From positions 1-64,000 of the forward strand of contig NZ_SLZV01000015.1 of NCBI RefSeq assembly GCF_004346095.1: a DNA stretch of 64,000 nucleotides, read 5' to 3'. The translations under genes and the position numbers were made by a program. Origin of the DNA: Faecalimonas umbilicata (lineage in GTDB: Bacteria; Bacillota; Clostridia; Lachnospirales; Lachnospiraceae). The notes beneath the pieces were generated by a model. The model saw nothing but the letters and a program-made list of their open reading frames with translations. It had not been told where the DNA came from and did no database searches. Positions within the stretch are counted from its first letter, which is position 1. Each line of letters starts with the position of its first letter. This document shows positions 1-8,873 of the stretch, in pieces.

Positions 1-130
1 AAATAAAACAAATCTAATACAAATGCTTGATTTTACAGTGTTTGTACACATTTCTAAATGCATAAAAATAGTTCAAGTTAAAAGAAGAATTCCCGGTAGA
101 AAAAAACACAAAAGAAATCAGAAAAAATGC

Positions 131-159
131 TTGAAATCAGTAGAATCTTATGGTATAGT
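131..159 (+). promoter_or_regulatory. Sigma-A-type promoter of the rpsF operon
   Basis: TTGAAA at 131-136 and TATAGT at 154-159 are separated by 17 bases, a near-consensus housekeeping promoter. Transcription would start near 166, leaving a leader of about 100 nt before rpsF. No competing promoter of similar quality lies closer to the gene. Confidence 0.65.
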
Positions 160-165
160 ATTGAC

Positions 166-264
166 TTGTGATATATTGTTGTTTGCAGACAAGCGTCCGC
201 GAACGATATTTCCTTGTTCCTGACAAGGTTCAGGGACCAAGAGACCATAAGGAGGTGCAAGAAC
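166..264 (+). promoter_or_regulatory. Possible S6:S18 autoregulatory leader
   Basis: The roughly 100-nt leader of rpsF-ssb-rpsR contains a hairpin (CCTTGT at 212-217 pairing with ACAAGG at 223-228) and an unpaired CCG at 197-199. Many bacteria carry a leader RNA bound by the S6:S18 complex, which recognises a CCG trinucleotide in a loop. The position and the CCG fit that idea, but I did not fold the region or match the full consensus, so this is tentative. Confidence 0.25.
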
Positions 265-552
265 ATGAACAAGTATGAATTAGCTGTTGTAGTCAGCGCA
301 AAAGTTGAAGATGACGTTAGAGCAGGAGTAATCGAAAAAGTAAAAGAGCTTATCGCTCGTTTCGGTGGAAATGTGACAGACGTTGATGAATGGGGTAAGA
401 AAAGATTAGCTTACGAAATTCAGAAAATGAAAGAAGGATATTACTATTTCATCCACTTCGAATCTGATTCTACTGTTCCAGCAGAGCTTGAGAGCAGAAT
501 GCGTATCATGGAAAACGTTATCAGATTCTTATGCGTAAAACAAGAAGCATAG
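265..552 (+). CDS. rpsF: 30S ribosomal protein S6
   Basis: 95-aa protein starting MNKYELAVVVSA, with the typical bacterial S6 ferredoxin-like fold pattern and the conserved stretch EWGKKRLAYEIQKMKEGYY around residues 45-63. S6 binds S18 and 16S rRNA in the platform of the small subunit. The ATG at 265 is chosen because GGAGGTG at 251-257 sits at ideal distance; an upstream in-frame ATG at 214 lies inside the leader and has no binding site. It is the first gene of the classic rpsF-ssb-rpsR operon, 19 bases before ssb, and its level is probably controlled through the leader. Confidence 0.97.
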   Translation: MNKYELAVVVSAKVEDDVRAGVIEKVKELIARFGGNVTDVDEWGKKRLAYEIQKMKEGYYYFIHFESDSTVPAELESRMRIMENVIRFLCVKQEA

Positions 553-571
553 AGAAAAGAGGATAAATCGT

Positions 572-1021
572 ATGAATAAAGTAATTTTGATGGGACGTCT
601 GACAAGAGATCCAGAAGTGAGATATTCACAAGGTGACAGCGCAACTGCTGTTGCAAGATATACATTAGCAGTAGACCGCCGCTTTAAACGTGACGGAGAG
701 GCAAGTGCCGACTTTATCAACTGCGTAGTTTTCGGAAAATCAGCAGAGTTTGCAGAGAGATATTTCCGCCAGGGATTAAAGGTTGTTGTAAGTGGTCGTA
801 TTCAGACAGGAAGTTACACAAACAGAGATGGTGTGAAAGTTTACACGACAGATGTTGTTGTAGAAGATCAGGAATTTGCTGAGAGCAAAGCTGCAAGCGA
901 AAGCAGCATGGGAAGCTACCGTCAGGCAAGTCCAAGTCCATCACCAGCTCCAAGTGCAGATATTGGAGATGGGTTCATGAACATTCCAGATGGAATTGAT
1001 GAAGAATTACCATTCAGTTAG
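572..1021 (+). CDS. ssb: Single-stranded DNA-binding protein
   Basis: 149-aa protein beginning MNKVILMGRLTRDPEVRYSQ. An OB fold covers residues 1-105, followed by a Ser/Pro/Ala-rich flexible linker and the acidic tip DEELPFS, a version of the DDDIPF tail that recruits repair and replication partners. It coats single-stranded DNA as a tetramer during replication, recombination and repair. Placement between rpsF and rpsR is the conserved Firmicutes arrangement. An AGAGGAT site lies about 10 bases before the ATG. Confidence 0.97.
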   Translation: MNKVILMGRLTRDPEVRYSQGDSATAVARYTLAVDRRFKRDGEASADFINCVVFGKSAEFAERYFRQGLKVVVSGRIQTGSYTNRDGVKVYTTDVVVEDQEFAESKAASESSMGSYRQASPSPSPAPSADIGDGFMNIPDGIDEELPFS

Positions 1022-1067
1022 ACGATACAATGAGTAGATTTGTATAAATATAGGAGGTAATACCACA

Positions 1068-1331
1068 ATGGCTTACGATAAAGGTAACAAAGCTGATTCT
1101 CCAATGAAGAGAAGAGGCGGACGCAGAAGAAAAAAAGTTTGTGTATTCTGCGGTAAAGAAAACAACGAAATCGATTACAAAGACGTAGCAAAATTAAGAA
1201 AATATGTTTCTGAAAGAGGAAAAATTCTTCCAAGAAGAATCACAGGAAACTGTGCAAAACATCAGAGAGCTCTTACAGTAGCAATCAAGAGAGCAAGACA
1301 TATCGCTTTAATGCCATACGTTCAGGACTAA
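1068..1331 (+). CDS. rpsR: 30S ribosomal protein S18
   Basis: 87-aa basic protein with the S18 core, including [19 protein letters not shown] and the [20 protein letters not shown] region. The N-terminal extension has CVFCGKE plus a downstream Cys and His (GNCAKH), the pattern of the zinc-binding C+ form of S18. S18 pairs with S6 in the 30S platform. A perfect AGGAGGT precedes the ATG. It is the last gene of the operon and is followed by a terminator. Confidence 0.97.
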   Translation: MAYDKGNKADSPMKRRGGRRRKKVCVFCGKENNEIDYKDVAKLRKYVSERGKILPRRITGNCAKHQRALTVAIKRARHIALMPYVQD

Positions 1332-1355
1332 GAAATGCAGAGGCTAAAATCTCAG

Positions 1356-1380
1356 AAAAGAGGTTTTGGTCTCTTTTTTT
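1356..1380 (+). terminator. Rho-independent terminator after rpsR
   Basis: AAAAGAG at 1356-1362 pairs with CTCTTTT at 1371-1377, followed by a run of T. It closes the rpsF-ssb-rpsR operon. Confidence 0.8.
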
Positions 1381-1496
1381 GTCTATTTGTCAAAGGCTGG
1401 GGAGAAAGAAGCTCCCTTGCAGTTCGGTGTAAAAGTACATTTTGTATGAGATCGAGCAGCTTTCCCAGGTTTGTATTATCTAAATAATATTCGCTA

Positions 1497-1525
1497 TTGA
1501 AATGAATGACAGATAAGTCTATAAT
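1497..1525 (+). promoter_or_regulatory. Promoter of the aconitase-family gene
   Basis: TTGAAA at 1497-1502 and TATAAT at 1520-1525 with a 17-base spacer form a strong housekeeping promoter about 50 bases upstream of the hydratase start. Confidence 0.75.
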
Positions 1526-1582
1526 AAATCCATATAACTCAAAAAAATCAGACAACTGCAAAATGTACAGGAGGTACTGCGT

Positions 1583-3886
1583 ATGGTGAAATTATATAAT
1601 CAAGGAGTGTATCTGTTAAATGGGTCAGAGATTGTGCCAGATGGAGCAGATGCTGTAAGGGAGATAGAAGGCAAGGTGGGACATGCTGTTTCCAAAGAGG
1701 AAGCGGCAAAGGAGACGATTGCATACCGCATTCTGAAGGAACACAATACGTCTCCGGATATGGAGCACCTCAGAATCAAATTTGATAAACTGACTTCGCA
1801 CGACATCACTTTTGTGGGAATTATTCAGACGGCAAGAGCATCGGGACTGGAACGGTTTCCGATACCGTATGTGTTGACGAATTGTCATAACAGTCTGTGT
1901 GCGGTCGGTGGGACGATCAATGAAGATGATCATATGTTTGGACTGACCTGCGCGAAGAAGTATGGAGGAGTGTATGTTCCACCGCATCAGGCGGTAATCC
2001 ATCAGTATGCAAGGGAAATGCTTGCAGGCGGAGGCAAGATGATCCTCGGCTCTGACAGCCATACACGCTATGGTGCGCTCGGTACAATGGCAATTGGCGA
2101 AGGAGGACCGGAGCTTGTCAAGCAGCTGCTGAATAAAACATATGACATCCGCATGCCAGAGGTGATCGCGGTATATCTGGATGGACAGCCGTCAATCGGT
2201 GTGGGTCCACAGGATGTAGCGCTTGCGATTATCAAGGCGACTTTTGCAAACGGATATGTGAATAATAAAGTCATGGAATTTGTAGGACCGGGAGTAGAGA
2301 AATTAAGTGCGGATTTCCGAATCGGAATTGATGTGATGACGACAGAAACGACATGTCTTTCTTCTATCTGGAAAACAGATGCTGTCATAGAGGAGTTTTT
2401 TGAGATTCACGGAAGAAAAGCGGATTTTGAGAAGCTTTCACCAGGTGAGACAGCTTATTATGACGGAATGGTATATGTAGATCTTGGCAAGGTTGAGCCG
2501 ATGATCGCGATGCCGTTCCATCCAAGCAATGCCTATACAATCCGCGAACTGAATCAGAATCTGAGCGAGATTCTTCATGATGTGGAGCAGAAAGCGTTGG
2601 TGAGCCTTGGTAAAGATGTGAATTTTACATTGCAGGATAAGGTGCGGAACGGAAAGCTTTATGTGGAACAGGGTATCATCGCCGGATGTGCAGGTGGAGG
2701 ATTTGAAAATATCTGTGCGGCTTCCGAGATTCTTTCAGGATGTGGAATCGGAGCAGATGAGTTTACACTCAGTGTGTATCCGGCAAGTACACCGATCTAC
2801 ATGGAGCTGGTAAAGAATGGGGCTGTTGCAAAATTGATGGAAGCCGGGGCAGTTGTGAAGACAGCATTTTGCGGTCCGTGTTTCGGTGCAGGGGACACCC
2901 CGGCAGATGGGGCGCTCAGCATCCGACATTCTACAAGAAACTTCCCAAATCGGGAGGGATCAAAATTACAGAGTGGACAGATTGCTTCTGTAGCTTTGAT
3001 GGATGCAAGATCGATTGCGGCAACTGCGGCGAATAAGGGATACCTTACATCGGCGGCAGATGTGATGGACAGAGAATATCAGATGCCGAAGTATCATTTT
3101 GATAGTAATATTTATGCGAATCGTGTCTTTGACAGTAAAGGAATTGCAGATCAGTCGGCCAAGATTAAACTTGGACCAAACATTAAAGACTGGCCGGAGA
3201 TGCCGCCGCTTCCGGAACATCTCCTTTTGAAGGTAGTATCAGAGATTCATGATCCAGTCACGACGACTGACGAACTGATTCCGTCTGGAGAGACTTCCTC
3301 CTATCGGTCCAATCCGCTTGGATTGGCAGAATTTGCCTTGTCGAGAAAAGATCCGGCATATGTAGGCAGAGCGAAGGAAGTGCAGAAGGCACAAAAAGCA
3401 ATTGAGCAAGGACAATGTCCGCTGGAAGTGTTGGAAGAGCTGAAGGATGTGATGGAAGTTGTGCGCAGGAGATATCCGCAGGCAGGTGAGGGGACACTTG
3501 GAATCGGAAGTACGATATTTGCAGTGAAGCCGGGCGACGGATCTGCGAGAGAGCAGGCAGCCTCCTGTCAGAAAGTACTTGGCGGATGGGCAAATATTGC
3601 AGAAGAGTATGCTACCAAGCGTTATCGCTCAAACTTGATCAACTGGGGTATGCTCCCGCTTTTGACAGACGAAAAGGAAGAACAACTAGCGTTTCACAAT
3701 GGAGACTATATTTTCTTCCCGGATATTTTAGAAAAAATCAAACAAAAGGAAAACAAGATTACAGCTTACATTGTAAAAGATGATCTGGTGGAGGTTACAT
3801 TCCGGTTGGGAGAAATGACGGAGAATGAGCGAGAAATCATCCAGAAAGGCTGTCTGATCAACTATTACAGGGACCAGAACAGGTAA
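1583..3886 (+). CDS. Aconitase-superfamily hydratase (YbhJ-like)
   Basis: 767-aa protein of the aconitase/isopropylmalate isomerase superfamily. The three cluster cysteines are visible as Cys369 in an AGCAGG context (replacing the SCTNS of true aconitase) and Cys430/Cys433 in CGPC. The [18 protein letters not shown] block near residue 155 matches the superfamily substrate loop. The protein should hold a [4Fe-4S] cluster and catalyse a hydration/dehydration of a carboxylic acid in the cytoplasm. Because the SCTNS motif is altered and the length resembles E. coli YbhJ (about 750 aa) rather than AcnA, I do not call it a citrate/isocitrate enzyme. The start has AGGAGGT at good spacing and its own promoter. 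The DUF6062 gene follows 41 bases later and is probably co-transcribed. Confidence 0.85.
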   Translation: MVKLYNQGVYLLNGSEIVPDGADAVREIEGKVGHAVSKEEAAKETIAYRILKEHNTSPDMEHLRIKFDKLTSHDITFVGIIQTARASGLERFPIPYVLTNCHNSLCAVGGTINEDDHMFGLTCAKKYGGVYVPPHQAVIHQYAREMLAGGGKMILGSDSHTRYGALGTMAIGEGGPELVKQLLNKTYDIRMPEVIAVYLDGQPSIGVGPQDVALAIIKATFANGYVNNKVMEFVGPGVEKLSADFRIGIDVMTTETTCLSSIWKTDAVIEEFFEIHGRKADFEKLSPGETAYYDGMVYVDLGKVEPMIAMPFHPSNAYTIRELNQNLSEILHDVEQKALVSLGKDVNFTLQDKVRNGKLYVEQGIIAGCAGGGFENICAASEILSGCGIGADEFTLSVYPASTPIYMELVKNGAVAKLMEAGAVVKTAFCGPCFGAGDTPADGALSIRHSTRNFPNREGSKLQSGQIASVALMDARSIAATAANKGYLTSAADVMDREYQMPKYHFDSNIYANRVFDSKGIADQSAKIKLGPNIKDWPEMPPLPEHLLLKVVSEIHDPVTTTDELIPSGETSSYRSNPLGLAEFALSRKDPAYVGRAKEVQKAQKAIEQGQCPLEVLEELKDVMEVVRRRYPQAGEGTLGIGSTIFAVKPGDGSAREQAASCQKVLGGWANIAEEYATKRYRSNLINWGMLPLLTDEKEEQLAFHNGDYIFFPDILEKIKQKENKITAYIVKDDLVEVTFRLGEMTENEREIIQKGCLINYYRDQNR

Positions 3887-3927
3887 GTGCTATAGGATCC
3901 TGATTAGATTATGAGGAGAAAAAACAG

Positions 3928-4638
3928 ATGAAAGAGAAGTTATATACGATTCCGGTAAATGATGCGTTTCGGGAGGACTGTGAATGTCCTCTCTGCAGTA
4001 TTTACCACAAGCTGGAACAGGATGCTCTTGAATATACACTGCGTCCATCTACTTATATGGTAAGTGAGCGCAGGGAAGAGAGTGATAAAGTAGGATTTTG
4101 CAAAAGACATGCGGCGATGTTAAATGAGATGCCGGATCGGCTGGGACTTGCACTGATCTATAAGACGCATATGGATTCTTTTATCAAAGAAATTGAACAA
4201 AAGCAGAAAGAACCGGTAAAGCAGGCATCGTTTTTCAAGAAAAAGACAGAAGCATCAGGATTGGCTGCTTATATCGGGCAGTTGGAGAAATCCTGCTTTG
4301 TCTGCGAGAAGATCGAGAAGACTTTCCATGATTATTTAGGTACAATCTTTCATCTGTATAAGAAAGAGGAAGAATTCCGGAAATTGTTTGCCTCCTCGAA
4401 AGGATTTTGTACAAAACATTACGGGATGCTGTATGAGATGGCGCCGGAAAGACTTGGTGGCGCTTTGCTGGATTCCTTTATCAGTGAATTGAATCAGCTC
4501 TATCTGGAAAATATGAAGCGCGTGCGGGATGACCTTAGCTGGTTTGTCGATAAGTTTGATTATCGATTTAAGGACGAACCGTGGAAAAATTCCAAAGACG
4601 CGCTTCCAAGAACTTTGACAAAAGTAAACGGCTTATAA
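3928..4638 (+). CDS. DUF6062 family protein
   Basis: 236-aa soluble protein with two copies of one module: a CxxC (CPLC near residue 20; CFVC near residue 124) followed by a C-x-K-H element (GFCKRHAAML near residue 58; GFCTKHYGMLYEM near residue 160). Each Cys-Cys-Cys-His set could bind a zinc ion or an Fe-S cluster. The rest is helical and charged. The family name is from memory of clostridial annotations; no function is known to me. AGGAGAAAA precedes the ATG. It follows the hydratase by 41 bases. Its stop codon overlaps the stop of convergent bioY. Confidence 0.75.
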   Translation: MKEKLYTIPVNDAFREDCECPLCSIYHKLEQDALEYTLRPSTYMVSERREESDKVGFCKRHAAMLNEMPDRLGLALIYKTHMDSFIKEIEQKQKEPVKQASFFKKKTEASGLAAYIGQLEKSCFVCEKIEKTFHDYLGTIFHLYKKEEEFRKLFASSKGFCTKHYGMLYEMAPERLGGALLDSFISELNQLYLENMKRVRDDLSWFVDKFDYRFKDEPWKNSKDALPRTLTKVNGL

Positions 4639-5205
4639 AAGCAGAGCTTTCAACCGCTTCTGGATCGTAAGACCGGCGAAGAGGGCAATCAATATTTTTG
4701 TAATATCAAAAAAGAGATAAGGAACTACTCCGATCATCAGACCTTCTGCAAAGGATAGGTGGAGTTGTACACAGAGCCAGACAGTTCCAAACAGATAGTT
4801 TACTGCGGAGCCGAGCAGCATTCCGATCAAGATGACTGCAGGTTTTTTTAAGAATCGCTCTGCAATCCACCCGGAGAGGATTGTGAGAAAGATCATTCCG
4901 ACAAGGTAGCCTCCGGTCGGTCCTGCGAGTTTTCCGAGACCTCCTGCGAATCCGGAGAAGACAGGAAGACCAATAGCTCCGAGGAGAAGATAGACGAGAT
5001 AGCTTACAGCGGCGGCTTTCCATCCCAGTATAAAGATACTGATGTATAAGACCAGGTTGGTCAGAGAGAGGGGAACCGGGCTAAATGGCAGCGGGATGGA
5101 AAGCGGCGCTAAAATACAGGTGATTGCGGTAACAAGTGCAATCCGTACAAGCAGGTGCGTCCGGACTTGTGGATGTTTGGTAGTTGCTGAAGGTATTGGA
5201 TTCAT
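4633..5205 (-). CDS. bioY: Biotin transporter BioY
   Basis: 190-aa integral membrane protein, the substrate-binding S component of an ECF-type biotin transporter. It shows the BioY signature: PFSPVPLSLTNL, then hydrophobic segments, then GLPVFSGFAGGLGKLAGPTGGYLVG. About six membrane segments are visible. No EcfA or EcfT gene is nearby, so it would share a general ECF module encoded elsewhere or act alone. The ATG at 5205 is chosen; an upstream in-frame ATG would place the start upstream of the predicted transcription start region. Expression is likely repressed by biotin through BirA. The gene ends inside the last two codons of DUF6062 on the other strand. Confidence 0.93.
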   Translation of the reverse strand: MNPIPSATTKHPQVRTHLLVRIALVTAITCILAPLSIPLPFSPVPLSLTNLVLYISIFILGWKAAAVSYLVYLLLGAIGLPVFSGFAGGLGKLAGPTGGYLVGMIFLTILSGWIAERFLKKPAVILIGMLLGSAVNYLFGTVWLCVQLHLSFAEGLMIGVVPYLFFDITKILIALFAGLTIQKRLKALLL

Positions 5206-5277
5206 AAGTGTTGTAAGTTCCTTTCTTTTGCTAAAATTTATGGAGATCAAATATATTGTGTATCCCATATGAAGCAT

Positions 5278-5306
5278 ATTATAATTTGAGGAAAACTAAA
5301 TGTCAA
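5278..5306 (-). promoter_or_regulatory. bioY promoter
   Basis: Read on the minus strand, TTGACA (5301-5306) and TATAAT (5278-5283) are separated by 17 bases, both perfect consensus. The -35 box lies inside one half of the BirA-type operator. Confidence 0.85.
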
Positions 5307-5330
5307 CATATTTAGAAATAAAGTTAACAA
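5300..5330 (-). promoter_or_regulatory. BirA-type biotin operator
   Basis: On the minus strand TTGTTAAC (5323-5330), 15 bases, then GTTGACAT (5300-5307) form an imperfect inverted repeat. This matches the known Firmicutes BirA box, an AT-rich inverted repeat of TTGTTAAC with a spacer of about 15. It covers the -35 element of the bioY promoter, so binding of biotinyl-AMP-loaded BirA would block RNA polymerase. Confidence 0.8.
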
Positions 5331-5466
5331 TCAAAAACCGGAAGTGTATGCCAAAAAGTCTGTGACGGAATAGAAGTAAAATTAATTGATAATAAAATCA
5401 AAAAGAAGATAAAAACAGAAAATATAATTATATAAAAAGAAAAATAAAAAAATATATAAAAAGCTG

Positions 5467-5495
5467 TTGACAAAACAGAAAATATAATGTATTAT
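5467..5495 (+). promoter_or_regulatory. Promoter of an ORF-less transcription unit
   Basis: TTGACA at 5467-5472 and TATTAT at 5490-5495 are separated by 17 bases. Transcription would begin near 5502 and run into a region without a plausible open reading frame that ends at a strong terminator. Confidence 0.55.
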
Positions 5496-5501
5496 AAACT
5501 C

Positions 5502-6265
5502 AACAAAAGAAATCCAAAGAAATTAAAAAAAGTAATTTTCATACAAAATTTTCTAAAGATTCTAGAAGAATTTGAATATGACAAGTAGACGGGAAAGGAA
5601 CTTTTGAAAATATTTCGGATAACCGGAAGCGGATACTTGAATATAAAAGAAAAAATGAGAGTTTTGATTTATGAAGACTTGAAGAAATTTCAGAGGATAG
5701 ATGATCGGAAGGAGGCTGTTACCATTGGATATGACATCGTTTACAATTCAATATGTGAGTGGTCGGGCAAATAAAAGTTCCTGCGAGAACGGCCTTTATC
5801 ATAGATAGTTCGATGATGAAAAAATAATGAAGAAAGTAATCGGAGAAAGAAAAGCTACCATATGATTTAGAATTGCAGAACATATTGAATAAGGAAAATA
5901 GACCACAGAAGTTCGGAGAGTTTAGAGGATGTGTAAAGAAACATCTAATAAAAAATCAGAAACAATATATATAATCGGTACAGAGAGAATTAATTTTATA
6001 TGAGTAGCGAAAAGGGTATTGATATGAAATGATTTGAAGGAGGAAAGCAATCCGATTATAAAAAACGAACGAGAAATGGTATCGAAGATTTGGAAATCGG
6101 AGATCTTAAGAAAAATCGAAATCAATTAAAGATTGATTATGAAAAGAATGAAGGCCGGCAGGAACAGAAAGTGTTAGCTTCTCCGCTGAGAATAAATAGA
6201 ATGGATAAAGATAAGATTTAGATAGCCATTATAATTTCAAAGAAAATTATAATGGCTATTTTTTT
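5502..6265 (+). other. AT-rich ORF-less transcribed region: decayed gene or non-coding RNA
   Basis: About 760 bases between a good promoter and a strong terminator hold no convincing gene in any frame. Short stretches look coding, for example a 39-codon frame from ATG 5655 and a TTG start near 5725 behind GGAAGGAGG, but each stops quickly and none continues without several stops and frame changes. Two readings remain: a degenerate protein gene that has kept its transcription signals, or a long structured RNA. The purine-rich, A-rich coding-like bias favours decay; preservation of both ends favours RNA. I recognise no known large RNA family. Confidence 0.4.
6222..6265 (+). terminator. Very strong rho-independent terminator
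   Basis: A perfect 16-bp stem (6222-6237 with 6244-6259) with a 6-base loop is followed by seven T. It ends the ORF-less unit and insulates the next gene. Confidence 0.9.
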
Positions 6266-6357
6266 GACAGAATGGAGTTGGTGTGATAAACTATGATAGT
6301 ATTGGAGTAAGCAAATATAAGAATGGGAAGTAAATTATAATAGATGAGGTGATTGTA

Positions 6358-8793
6358 TTGGATAAATATGAATATCGCGTAAAGACAGAGCAGATGCTCG
6401 AGTATATGGAACAAAAAGCATATGGGAAGGCGATGGAGATTGCAGATACGATTGATTGGCGTAAAGTAAAGAATGCGTCTATGCTCTGTTCTGTAAGTGA
6501 GATTTACGAGCAGAATGAAAAGTATGAAAAAAGCCGCGATGTCCTATTCATCGCATATGATCGCACCCCGGGAAGTAGAAAGATTATATACCGGCTTGGA
6601 ATTTTAGCTCTCAAGCTTGGAGAGCCATCGGAAGCGATGGACTGCTATGAGGAATTTGTATCAGTCGCACCGAAAGATCCGAACCAGTATATTTTACGTT
6701 ACAAGATTCTGAAAGCACAGAATGCTCCAATTACACAGCAGATTGAAGTACTAGAAGAATTTAAGAAAGCAGAATATATAGAAAAGTGGGCGTATGAGCT
6801 TGCAAAATTGTATGATGAGGCAGGGATGATCACGGAATGTCTGGAGGAGTGCGATGATCTGATTCTTTGGTTCAGTGAAGGGAAATATGTGTATCAGGCC
6901 ATGGAACTGAAGATGAAGTATAAGCCTTTGACACCTTTACAGCAGGAGAAATACGATCAGAAACCTGGCGGACCGATGACGCCGAGCCAGAAGTTTGTTC
7001 AGAAATTAAGAGAGAACCAGTTGGATACGTCTACTGCAACGATTCCGACTGGGGAAGTGAAGGAAGCAATAAAGGAACCACAGCTTCAAAAGCAAGTGAC
7101 AGGTCAGATGAAGATTGAAGAAATCCTTGCAAGCTGGGAAGAAAAGCAGAAAGAAGTCATGGAAGTCATCGAGCAGAAACGTCAGGAAGCAGAGGCCGAC
7201 AAGGAGATTGTGGAACTGAAGTCCGAACCGGAAGCAGCAACTCCGGAGGATGTCCGCCGACTGATGGAAGAGCTGGAAGGAAAGAAAGAGGATGAAGCTT
7301 TAGAGGAAGCATCTTCTTCAGAGCCTATGGAAGAGGAAGCGGAACCGGAAGTCATCGAGGAACCAATTGAAGAGCAGACATTTGCAGAAGAAGATTTTGA
7401 AGAATGTTTTGATGATGAGATTGATGAGGAACTCGAAGAGTTTGAAGAACTGGATATTCCTGAATGGGATGAACAGGAGATGGAGGCGATGACAGAAGAG
7501 CCGGTGGAGGTGATTGAAGAATCTGAGGAGGAAGTGATCGAGGAACCGGAGAGTATTTTTGAAGAGATGTCGGAAGAGGATGCCGCTCAGGTGCTGTCGG
7601 AAGAAGCGGAAGTACACGAGGAGACAGAACTGTACGAAGAGGAAGAAATTTCGAGAGATCTGTCAGAAGGACAAGAAGAGATGGATCCGGAAGATGATGA
7701 CGAAGATAGATTTGATCCGAATGATTTTGAAGAAGTAGAAGATGGATATGATATCCGTGACTTTGAAGAGGAAATAGCAGCTTTTGAAAGAGAGAGAAAG
7801 GAATCGGAGGAGGACGAAGACGACGATGATTTTGACCTTCTGAATGAGACAATCCCTCTTTCGAGAATTGAAGTGGCAAAAGCGGCAGCAACTGGTAAGA
7901 CAGGAAAGATTCCAGTAGATGAGATCGCAAATGCACTGGGAGCTACGGGAACTTTTGGACAGGGAACAACCGGATTTACTGTTCAGGCAAAATATGATCT
8001 GGAAGCACAGAGTGAAGTGGGACTTCGTGCCGGATTGACCGAAGAGCAGAAGAAATTATTCTCTTATTTTGTACCGGTAAGAGGAATGAGCGAACAGCTG
8101 GTAGATGTTTTAGAGCAGGATAAGCAGTGTACGAATCGACAGGGAACGTCAAAGACAGGAAACTTGCTGATCATTGGACGAAAAGGTTCCGGTAAGACGG
8201 TTCTGGCTGTGGATGTGGTAAAAGCAATTCAGAAACAGAGAAAATTAAAGCAGGGAAAAGTAGCGATCATTACCGGAGATTCTCTGAATAAGAAAAAGAT
8301 TAAAGAGATCGTATCGAAGTTATATGGAGGCGCTCTGATCATTGAGAAGGCCGGAAGAATGAATGAAAAGACAGTTCAGCGGCTGAATAAGGCTATGGAG
8401 AGAGATACCGGAGAACTTCTGATTGTTTTGGAGGAGCAGAGAAAGCCTTTGGATCGTTTGTTATCTTCTAATAAAGAATTCAGAAGAAAATTCACCTCTC
8501 GTCTGGAAGTGCCGATCTTTATCAATGATGAGCTTGTTACATTTGGTCAGACATATGCAAAGGAAAATGGATTCAAGATTGATGAAGTAGGTATTCTCGC
8601 ACTGTACAGCCGGATCGATATGCTCCAGAGAGAGGATCATGTTGTGACAGTAGCAGAAGTCAAAGAGATCATGGACGAGGCGATTGAACATGTGCAGAAG
8701 ACAAATGTCAAGAAAATCGTCAAGAGAGTGTTAGGAAAAGGAAGAGATGACGCAGACCGCGTGATCTTGTCTGAGAAAGATTTCAATATATAA
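6358..8793 (+). CDS. TPR protein with acidic linker and degenerate AAA (CbbX/SpoVK-like) domain
   Basis: 811-aa protein with three parts. Residues 1-205 are tetratricopeptide-like helical repeats. Residues about 300-500 are extremely rich in Glu and Asp and probably disordered. Residues about 595-811 resemble the AAA domain of CbbX/SpoVK: Walker A GRKGSGKT near residue 606, then GGALIIEKAG where SpoVK-type proteins have a Walker B ending in DEA, then a conserved EFRRKFTSRLEVP resembling the arginine-finger region. The Walker B Asp-Glu is replaced by Glu-Lys, so it may bind but not efficiently hydrolyse ATP. I prefer the TTG at 6358, 5 bases after AGGTGA; a GTG at 6349 overlaps that binding site. 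No function is known to me; the gene stands alone. Confidence 0.75.
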   Translation: MDKYEYRVKTEQMLEYMEQKAYGKAMEIADTIDWRKVKNASMLCSVSEIYEQNEKYEKSRDVLFIAYDRTPGSRKIIYRLGILALKLGEPSEAMDCYEEFVSVAPKDPNQYILRYKILKAQNAPITQQIEVLEEFKKAEYIEKWAYELAKLYDEAGMITECLEECDDLILWFSEGKYVYQAMELKMKYKPLTPLQQEKYDQKPGGPMTPSQKFVQKLRENQLDTSTATIPTGEVKEAIKEPQLQKQVTGQMKIEEILASWEEKQKEVMEVIEQKRQEAEADKEIVELKSEPEAATPEDVRRLMEELEGKKEDEALEEASSSEPMEEEAEPEVIEEPIEEQTFAEEDFEECFDDEIDEELEEFEELDIPEWDEQEMEAMTEEPVEVIEESEEEVIEEPESIFEEMSEEDAAQVLSEEAEVHEETELYEEEEISRDLSEGQEEMDPEDDDEDRFDPNDFEEVEDGYDIRDFEEEIAAFERERKESEEDEDDDDFDLLNETIPLSRIEVAKAAATGKTGKIPVDEIANALGATGTFGQGTTGFTVQAKYDLEAQSEVGLRAGLTEEQKKLFSYFVPVRGMSEQLVDVLEQDKQCTNRQGTSKTGNLLIIGRKGSGKTVLAVDVVKAIQKQRKLKQGKVAIITGDSLNKKKIKEIVSKLYGGALIIEKAGRMNEKTVQRLNKAMERDTGELLIVLEEQRKPLDRLLSSNKEFRRKFTSRLEVPIFINDELVTFGQTYAKENGFKIDEVGILALYSRIDMLQREDHVVTVAEVKEIMDEAIEHVQKTNVKKIVKRVLGKGRDDADRVILSEKDFNI

Positions 8794-8873
8794 GACGGGA
8801 AAGAGTCTGGATACAAAAGAAAAGGTAATTTTTCAAGAAAAAAAGAGAAGATTTTTGGAGAAAAATTACAAAA

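Noticed and set aside
5655-5774. 39-codon frame from ATG 5655 in the ORF-less region
   Set aside because: No binding site at the ATG and no resemblance to a known protein; short frames of this size are expected by chance.
7250-7860. Repetitive GAA/GAG-rich DNA inside the TPR/AAA gene
   Set aside because: It encodes the acidic linker in one open frame; no exact repeat units or array structure are present.
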